From: Globodera rostochiensis
Taxonomy: Eukaryota; Nematoda; Chromadorea; Rhabditida; Heteroderidae
Direction of reading: 5' to 3'
DNA length: 64,000 bases
NCBI GenBank assembly: GCA_018350325.1
Contig: JAEVLN010000031.1
Location: forward strand, 99,776-163,775
How positions within the stretch are numbered: position 1 is the stretch's first letter; every line of letters begins with the position of its first letter. Under the pieces are notes generated by a model, which made no database searches, was not told the origin of the DNA, and saw only the letters and a list, made by a program, of their open reading frames with translations. The position numbers and the translations under genes are program-made. Below, piece after piece: positions 58,225 to 64,000 of this stretch.

Positions 58225-58581
58225 CTAAAAAGCCCAAACCAATTTTTTCAGAAATCACTCTAAAAAAAACCTAAAAAAAATAAAAAAAATAACCAAGAAA
58301 AATAAAATTAAAATCCCCTTTCCTCCAAAGAAAAAAAATAAAATTAAAACAAACTCCAAATCAAACAAAACAAAAATTAATAACACCAAGAAAAAATGCA
58401 GGGAAAAAAAAATATTGATTTTACCCAACCTTCTAAACCCACTTTCAAATGAAATGAGTTTATCAAAAAACCCCACCCCCCAACAAAATAAAAAATTAAT
58501 AAAATAAAACACCCTTAACAAAAGAATCAAAAAAAACAAAAAAAAACCTAACAAAAACAAAAATAGTCCTTCCCCAAGCAT
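58225..58581 (-). CDS. nad3: NADH dehydrogenase subunit 3
   Basis: 118 codons from ATG (58,579-58,581) to TAG (58,225-58,227); nematode ND3 is about 111. Diagnostic parts are FDKLISFESGF near residue 40-50, FVLFDLEFVLILFFFF (the conserved FD-x-E of ND3) and the ending LEW-FLKKLVWAF read through a TGA-Trp, matching the EW..GKLVW end of nematode ND3. It is a complex I membrane subunit whose loop after helix 1 lies near the quinone site. Frames ending at 58,255 miss the last 10 residues because they treat TGA as stop. Confidence 0.88.
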
Positions 58582-58636
58582 AGGAAATATTTAAAATAAT
58601 TTTTAGTTTCGAAACTAATGAAAGAATAAATCTGGT
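58582..58636 (-). other. Intergenic hairpin between cox3 and nad3
   Basis: TTAGTTT-CG-AAACTAA is a perfect palindrome of 7 bp arms (about 58,603-58,618), with ATTTA/TAAAT able to pair outside it. It looks like a tRNA remnant with an anticodon arm, but no 7-base loop is possible in register. It may serve as the cleavage signal between cox3 and nad3 transcripts. Confidence 0.35.
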
Positions 58637-59419
58637 TTAAAAAACCCATCAATAAACAAAAATAAAAAGAAAAAGCCAAACAACATCCACAAAATGCCAA
58701 TACAAAATAGAAAACTCAAACCCCAAATGGTGTGAAAAATTAATAGTCTTTTTATAAATTCGACCCCCCGCTACTCTTAGAAACAAAAGACCAAAAAACA
58801 CATGAAGCCCATGAAAACCCGTAGCCAAAAAAAAAATTCTTCCATATCCTCTATCCCTGAAGCCAAAACTGCAGTTTTGATACTCAAAGACTTGAACCAT
58901 CAAAAAGACAAGTCCTAAAAAAATAGCCAATATTAAAGTTAAAACTGAAGACCTATTAGATAAAAAAAAATAATGCCTATAGGTTAGAACCAACGCCCTT
59001 CTCAAAAGTAATAAGGAATTGAATAAAGGCAGACCAAAGGGATTAATTCTCTCCAGACCAAGGGGCACCCCCCAAAATCCAAGATCCAATGAGGTTACAA
59101 GAACGCTATCAAAAAAAAACCAAAAAAACCTAAAAAATAATATAAATTCTCTAAACAAAAATAAAAAAAAACCAAACTTGAAGGAATCCATGATAAAAAA
59201 AACCTGGTACCCCAACAACCCCTCAAGAAGAACAGAAACCCCCCAAAGAATAAGCAAGAAAACAACCAAAAACCTACCCAGAATCACCCTGCTGGCCCCC
59301 CCGAACTTAAAAAAAATTAAAAAAGACCTAAAAAAAAACAAAAAAATAAAACTAAAAAAAAAAGGTAAATAAGAGGGATTAAGACAATGTCTATAACTAA
59401 AAAAGGAAAAACACCTTAT
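58637..59419 (-). CDS. cox3: Cytochrome c oxidase subunit III
   Basis: 260 codons from ATA (59,417-59,419) to TAA (58,637-58,639). The end is FVY-W-W-VF with TGA as the first Trp, like nematode COX3 (FVYWW). Strong motifs are DSFKFGFFLFLFREF (AGR as Ser), NPFGLPLFNSLLLL, LATGFHGLHVFFG with the conserved FHG-H, and HHLGFEFSILYWHFVDVVWL. The N-terminus after ATA is serine-rich, then HCLNPSYLPFF. It is a core subunit of complex IV in the inner mitochondrial membrane. The frame given by standard ORF rules (58,649-59,341) is truncated at both ends. Confidence 0.93.
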
Positions 59420-59435
59420 TAAAAAATATTTCCTA

Positions 59436-59496
59436 ACCTAGCCCCCTTTCCCTCGACCCACAACCGAGAATTTTAAAAATAAAATAATAGGCTTAA
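59436..59496 (-). tRNA. trnH: tRNA-His (GTG)
   Basis: The anticodon arm is CTCGG-TTGTGGG-TCGAG, a 5 bp stem with a 7-base loop and anticodon GTG. A D-arm TTTTA-TTTT-TAAAA precedes it. Acceptor strands TTAAGCC and GGCTAGG pair with two G-T pairs and one A-A mismatch. There is no T-arm, only a short replacement loop, as in nematode mitochondrial tRNAs. Its 5' end overlaps the nad4 stop by a few bases. Confidence 0.6.
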
Positions 59497-60704
59497 CATA
59501 AAAAAAATAAATTAAAATTTAATAACCCCAAAATTATAGTCCCCTCATAGAAAAATCAATAAAATCTACCAGGTTTTCCCAGAAAACAGTTCAAAATTAA
59601 AAAAAGAGATATATAAAACCCAAAAAAAAAAACAAAAAAAAACCTAAACAAAAGAAAAGAAAAATAACTGACCAAAGTTAGAAAAATAAAAACCTCTCTA
59701 AAAAAAGAAAGCGAAAGAGGCAAACCCGAATTTATCAAAAACAACACTGATATTAAAATCAAAGAAAAAAAAAATCTTAAAAAAAATCCCCTTCCAAAAA
59801 AAATTAGCCGGGTTCCTAGATTATGAAAAATTTCCCCAACAAAAAAAAACATTAAAAAAGAAATAAAACCATGCCTCATCATTATTAAAAAACCCCCCAC
59901 CTTACCAAAAAGCCTTCCCCCCAGATAAGCCAAGAGAACAATTCTCATATGAAAAATAGAAGAAAAAGCTACCAGGGACTTTAAATCCCTCTGAACCAAA
60001 GCAACCAAACTACAGAAAAATAGTCCAATGAAACCCAAAAAAAAAAAAAAAAAATTTCTAAATCAAATAAAAACCAACAAGAATCGACTTAAGCCCTGAA
60101 CCCCAAACTTCAATAAAATTCTAGCTAGAAGCATCCTAGCAACCGTGGAAGCCTCCACATGTATTTTGGGGAGCCAAAAATGAAAAAAATAAACAGGAAA
60201 CTTCATTAAAAAAACTAGCCTCCAAAAAACCAAAAAAAATGAGTCATAAAACCCCCTAAAATAAACCAAAACCTTAAGAAAATTAACCTTAAGATCAAAA
60301 AAAAAAAGAATTAAAAAGAAATAACCAAAAAAAAAAGAATAAAAAAAAAAAAAAAAAATCGAATTTATCTTCTCAACCTGAACCCCCAAAACCAAAGTCA
60401 TAAAAACAACTGGAAAAAAAGACAACTCAAAAAAAATAAAAAATAAAAAAACCCCCAAAACCAAAAAAAAACTAAAACTAACTAAAAACAAAAAAAAAGT
60501 TAACAAAAGAATCAAAAAACTCTCCTCAATTATAAAAACAAAAAGAAAAGTCAGGTAAGTCAAAAAAACCAAGCCTAGATTAAAAAACCCTTCTACCAAA
60601 AATCAAACCCCAAATCAAAAATTTAGAAAAAGAACAAAAAAAAAAAAAAAGAACAAATAAAAAAAAACAAAATAATCTAAAAAAAATAAAAAAAATAAAA
60701 TCAA
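59493..60704 (-). CDS. nad4: NADH dehydrogenase subunit 4
   Basis: 403 codons from TTG (60,702-60,704), directly after the trnT discriminator base, to TAA (59,493-59,495); nematode ND4 is about 409. Two ORFs seen under standard code (60,063-60,599 and 59,556-60,038) join in one frame through a TGA-Trp and an 18-T run coding for Phe. Motifs are WLPKIHVEASTVASMLLAS (AGR as Ser), with the conserved HVEA, SLVALVQRDLKSLVAFSSIF H, HGFIS and NSGLPLSLSFF. It is a proton-channel subunit of complex I. Slippage in the T-runs would shift the frame, so sequencing errors there matter. Confidence 0.92.
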
Positions 60705-60761
60705 CCTATCTTCTAACCCTCTAATTACAAATTAGAAATTCTAAAATAAAATAAAAGATAA
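60705..60761 (-). tRNA. trnT: tRNA-Thr (TGT)
   Basis: Acceptor TTATCTT pairs with AAGATAG over 7 bp, D-arm ATTTT-ATTTT-AGAAT, anticodon arm TCTAA-TTTGTAA-TTAGA with anticodon TGT, then a 7-base TV-replacement loop GGGTTAG in place of the variable and T arms. The discriminator is G. 57 nt in all. This is the standard nematode form. It lies immediately before nad4, as in many chromadorean nematodes. Confidence 0.85.
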
Positions 60762-60849
60762 ACCAAAATAAAACCTAAAAAATAAGCAACAAAATTATCT
60801 TGGCCAAATAACCAAGAAACAATTTAAAAACACTAGTGCCTCCTTAAAA
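60762..60849 (-). other. Stretch between SSU-like segment and trnT
   Basis: Contains CTTGG-TTATTTGG-CCAAG, a hairpin, inside AATTATCTTGGCCAAATAACC, a string that recurs in variant form at 61,386-61,410. The 3' half of SSU rRNA that would be expected here is absent. Confidence 0.5.
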
Positions 60850-61085
60850 CCTCCGTTAACCCTACGAATTTCCTATATTGGGGGCCAGAGGCCCCAAACT
60901 AATGGTAATAAATTAATTATAAACTATCCACCCCCTAACCACAACCCCCATGATAAAAATTAAACACACTGCTGCCTTCTTCAATCTTCCTTCCTAAACG
61001 AATTTCTTAAACGGGTCTTAGCAGACCTAGTCTAAAAGAAAGAAATCTAAAAATTAAACTCTAAAAAATAAACAAAAAAAATGAC
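60850..61085 (-). rRNA. rrnS: SSU rRNA segment (5' domain and 690 region), shortened
   Basis: On the minus strand, in order: AGGTCTGCTAAGACC (like the GGTCTGAGAGGATGACC hairpin of helix 11), then AAGAAGGCAGCAGTGTG (like GGAGGCAGCAGTGGGG), then, after about 90 bp, ATATAGGAAATTCGTAGGGT TAACGGAGG (like the bacterial strand GTAGCGGTGAAATGCGTAGA...GGAGG of the 690 region). Order and strand agree with SSU rRNA. The 530 loop and everything after the 730 region are missing, so this is a partial or fragmented rRNA. Calls are by eye. Confidence 0.6.
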
Positions 61086-61440
61086 TAAATACATTTGAAC
61101 CTAAATAAAATTTAAGCTCGAAAAATAAAAAACAAAAATAAAAATTACATCTTTCTAAATTAAAACAAAAATATAACACCAAGAGAAATTAAAAAATTAA
61201 ATTAGACTATCTACTAGCCTAACATCTCTCTCCTAGTACCCTGTAAGGGTACTTAATTGTATAGCAATACAAATAGCTTGCACAGCGGGGGTGCAATCGG
61301 AAGTTATATTAAAACCCTTTCGGAATATTAACTACTTAAAACCTAAAAAATAAAGCACAAAAAATAATTTCACAAAAAACAATAAACACAAAAATTATCT
61401 TGGGCAAATAAAAAATTAGAATCTGTTATTCATTCCCCCC
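61086..61440. other. AT-rich mitochondrial spacer with element copies
   Basis: Holds three-hairpin element copy 2 and, at 61,386-61,410, a second version of the AATTATCTTGG string found at about 60,797. No coding frame. Confidence 0.5.
61230..61302 (+). repeat. Three-hairpin element, copy 2
   Basis: The stems GTACCC/GGGTAC, TTGTAT/ATACAA and TTGCAC/GTGCAA are identical to copy 1, but the loops are TGTAA, AGCA and AGCGGGG instead of GTTA, GGTA and AACTA. Flanks also differ in many positions. Stems kept while loops change suggests that the structure matters. Confidence 0.8.
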
Positions 61441-61640
61441 CATTACTCGTCGTATGTTATTGTATAGCGAAAGAGCGAATACTTTCTCGCGAAAGAGCGG
61501 AGTAACTTACTCTAAAACTTTAAACACTTAGTGAATACTATATCTATTTAAGAATCAGGCAGAGCTAATCCCTTATCAGGTTTTGGTTATTCGTTCGTGC
61601 CCCCAGCGGGAAGAAGGAGTATCTCCATTAATCATTAATG
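61441..61640. other. GC-richer mitochondrial spacer
   Basis: AGCGAAAGAGCGAATACTTT and CTCGCGAAAGAGCGGAG repeat the core GCGAAAGAGCG 30 bp apart. No gene assigned. Confidence 0.4.
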
Positions 61641-62760
61641 ACCTAGACCTCCTCATTCAACACTCTCCCGCAAGCTTTTCTCCTTCCTCTTCCTTATCCG
61701 GATGAAGACAGCTTGTCTGATTTCCATGATAGGAAATTGAGAGATGAGATCATGGATTTTCCATCCTGAAGAACAGGGTTCTATAAAACTTAGGTTATTT
61801 AATAAAGAATTACCACCAGACAGGATCCACTCGATCGCCCGTCAATCTGACACATTGCGGTTAGAATGAGCTAAAGTAGGTAACATATGTCTGTATCGTC
61901 TGGATCACGCTCGACAGCTCCCACTGCGTCCTTTAGGGCCTCGGAGAGGTCTCTCACTCTGTATTCTGTTACGTGACGCCCTTCACTGTCCACCCACTTC
62001 CTACTCTCGTAGTCGTTCTTCCGTTCCTACGTGCATGTATTCCTCCGTCTCTAAGTTCCTTCCGATCAGGTCTACCTGGTGATCACCTTTAAGAGTATTG
62101 AGGATTCACCATCCTGCAACGCCAGGTGGTGTGTTTATGTAGTTCGAGCGGGTCTTGGAAGCTCTCAGCGTTATACGCTTGCAGCGCTAGAGCGCCTATG
62201 AGGAGCTTGCACTCACCCCTATTGAGGTAACCTTTCTGACCTTCGTAGATGGATTTATCCTTGTCGACTTCGCGCAACTGTAATACTATTTACGATCTTA
62301 CGGAGTAAGATGAATCATGAATTTCACCCTCCCCTGCCTTCCCTTAGCAACTTTTACCCTAACATTAGTTTACTTTTTCCCCATTACCCCAAATTACTAA
62401 ATACAGCTATTTTATAACTCTCGTTCTCACTCTAGTTAACACCCCCTTATTTTTGTCTTCTACGCTCGATGACTCTCGCTACTTCCCCCTTCAACCCCGC
62501 CTTATAAAAAATATCAAAACTAAAGCCAAAAACCAAAACTTAAAAAAACAATATCTATTAACCCCTAGTTTTCCTTGTACGCTAGCGCTATTATGCTGGA
62601 CAACGTCCTCCGATGTCCTAGTTGTCTCCTACTTACTCCAGAGGAGTGTATAAGATCGGTGCCTATTCACTCTGTTAGCACCTTAGCCCCATAACCATAT
62701 CCGTAAAGGGATGTCTGCTATCGCCTGAAGAATTCCTTAACAATTCGTGAATAAGTAACG
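61641..62760 (-). pseudogene. Decayed protein-coding region of unknown origin
   Basis: The minus strand carries successive hydrophilic, protein-like segments in different frames, separated by stops or frameshifts: about 62,700-62,563 (with TDLIHSSGVSRRQLGHRRTL), 62,277-62,092 (KGYLNRGECKLLIGALALQA), 62,112-62,010 (DHQVDLIGRNLETEEYMHVG), 62,012-61,878 (EGRHVTEYRVRDLSEALKDA) and 61,877-61,650 (SDWRAIEWILSGGNSLLNNL, the Trp in SDW being TGA). Composition is GC-rich and unlike respiratory subunits. It may be a relic of a mitochondrial plasmid, an inserted virus or a nuclear gene. I do not recognise the family. Confidence 0.5.
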
Positions 62761-62882
62761 CCCCACAAAGGGGCTACCTTATACTAAATTCCTACAAAGA
62801 TAAACTATAATGAACTTATGGAATTTATATCTATTATATCTACCCCCCTATACCCATTATACATTTACCACCCAAATAATTT
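62761..62882. other. Spacer before direct repeat copy 2
   Basis: CCCCACAAAGGGG forms a small hairpin at about 62,761-62,773. No gene. Confidence 0.4.
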
Positions 62883-63815
62883 AAAAATATTAAAAATTCG
62901 TTAACTTTCCTATGTCTACGTAATAAATCCTAGACAAGAAAACCTCGAGTATAGGAATAAAATAAATAAAACAACCAGAAATAAAACAACAAAGACCTAG
63001 AACACCAAAATAAACTAATAACTAATCTTCTCGAGCCAACCCAGTAACACCACCAGAGCGGAGCCTCCCTTCTACCTTTTGGCCACGAAGTAGCTAGAGT
63101 CCTTTTAATAGCTAAAGCTTTTATTTAAAAGGACCACTAACTCCCCCTTAGACCAACACAAGGGACTCCATCTCACCATTGGCTCACCCCCTGGGGGCCC
63201 TACCCCAGGGCCGAAGGTCCTAAAGGATCAGAAAATAAAAAAAAGATATTCAAAAAATAAATAAAAACAAACAAAAAAATTATAAAAGACCAATCGAAAG
63301 TTACAAATATAGAACAATAAAAATAAACTCTCCGAGTGATTCCTCTATAGCCCGGTGAAAATTAACAATAAAGACAACTTAGTTTGTTTACTACCCTAGT
63401 ATCTCTCTCCTGGTACCCGTTAGGGTACTTGATTGTATGGTAATACAAGTAGCTTGCACAACTAGTGCAATCGGAATGTATATCATAATCCCTATGGGCT
63501 GATAATAACCCACCAGATTTTGAGCAGTCCAGCTGTCGTGGACAGCTCTGGCCCTGAGGGGCTATGGGTAGCAAACAGAAGAATAAAAAAATAAAAAAAA
63601 TAACCTAGGAAAACCCGAAGAGAAAAGCAAAATTCGTTAGGGTGGTGGTCTGAGTCCTGTTATAGCTCCTTGCAGAGCGTCCAAACAGGCAAATTATGAC
63701 CAATTGCCCCTACCCGATAGAAAACAAATAACTCAGAAATTAAAAAAAAATGGCTTAAAACAGAGAAAAAAAGAGCAAATTTGATTAACTCCCCCATGCC
63801 AGCGTAACAGGCTCA
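62883..63815 (+). repeat. Mitochondrial direct repeat, copy 2
   Basis: Near-identical to 53,676-54,605. It carries three-hairpin element copy 3 (63,413-63,470) and a second LSU-like A-loop segment (about 63,638-63,718). Divergence starts at CCCCCATGCC[A/T]GCGTAACAGGCT, after which this copy leads into a cob fragment rather than LSU rRNA. Confidence 0.95.
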
Positions 63816-63965
63816 GAAAGAACTAGAAAAAAGGAACCAAAACAAATAACCCCCAGATTCGTATTAAAAGGACCATAAAAATAATTCAAATCAAAAAACC
63901 CTAATAAATTTCATATTAACAAAATCTTTTTATCAAATCCAAATTTTTTAAAGTAAAATAAAAGA
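63816..63965 (-). pseudogene. cob: Third cob fragment (5' end only)
   Basis: The minus strand repeats the cob leader CTTTTATTTTACTTTAAA and GATTTGAT, then reads KILLMWNLLGFFDLNYF, similar to KILLFRNLPVSFDLSYF of the intact gene, with the start ATA changed to AAA. After about 20 codons the similarity ends near FYG. The frame stays open to TAA near 63,786. It is a divergent, truncated copy. Confidence 0.7.
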
Positions 63966-64000
63966 ACCCCCGAACTTCATCAACCCTACCCCCCCCCCCC
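63966..64000. other. Window end, poly-C tract
   Basis: The window closes with ten or more C. Long homopolymers at a contig end often mark assembly limits. Confidence 0.5.

Noticed and set aside
59019..59372. 117-codon plus-strand ORF
   Set aside because: It is the antisense shadow of cox3; Lys/Asn/Pro-rich because the coding strand is T- and G-rich.
61830..61915. Plus-strand resemblance to the SSU rRNA 3' end (CGCCCGTCA ... GTAGGTAAC ... TGGATCAC)
   Set aside because: The universal strings before and after are absent, spacing is wrong, and the minus strand gives better protein-like frames. Worth a covariance-model check only.
62453..62653. Plus-strand ORF of 66 codons
   Set aside because: Overlaps the minus-strand coding relic and has no recognisable content.

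Overview
The window joins two different kinds of DNA. Bases 1 to about 53,675 look like very AT-rich eukaryotic nuclear DNA. There are no long ORFs, many repeats, and scattered small GC-richer islands. Several islands begin at TTTTAG or TTTCAG type splice acceptors, run open for 25 to 60 codons and end in a stop, and one has both an acceptor and a GTAAGA donor. I read them as short exons of intron-rich genes, but none matches a family I can name. Bases 53,676 to 64,000 are animal mitochondrial DNA. The coding (minus) strand is T- and G-rich, TGA reads as Trp and AGA/AGG as Ser, and genes start with ATA, TTG or ATG. The cox3 and nad4 sequences, the tRNA-Thr with a TV-replacement loop and the poly-T tracts point to a nematode; I cannot name the species.

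Nuclear part: the last exon of a membrane protein (29-180); a 3.9 kb structure with about 1.3 kb inverted arms (2431-6301) around a loop that holds a candidate exon; satellite A (unit about 105 bp) at 9.3, 48.6 and 53.0 kb; inverted arrays of a 25-26 bp satellite around a block with TTAGGC motifs (11.8-12.4 kb); candidate exons through 13-52 kb, densest at 19-23, 26-38 and 46.9-48.5 kb; and a foldback-like element (48.55-53.56 kb) whose long inverted arms end in satellite A and whose 3 kb interior holds ORFs.

Mitochondrial part, minus strand from high to low coordinate: SSU rRNA segment, trnT, nad4, trnH, cox3, nad3, cob, nad4L, a broken second cob copy that runs in frame into an unidentified reading frame, then LSU-rRNA-like segments. 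A block of about 0.93 kb at the left end recurs 9,207 bp away near the right end, followed there by a third 5' fragment of cob. A three-hairpin element occurs three times with identical stems and different loops. A GC-rich zone (about 61.6-62.8 kb) holds protein-like segments broken by frameshifts. The picture is one unit of a recombining, possibly multipartite mitochondrial genome, joined at 53,675/53,676 to nuclear DNA by insertion or by assembly error.

The intact genes encode subunits of respiratory complexes I (nad3, nad4, nad4L), III (cob) and IV (cox3). Nuclear gene models are tentative: in several islands more than one frame is open, and confidence is set accordingly.
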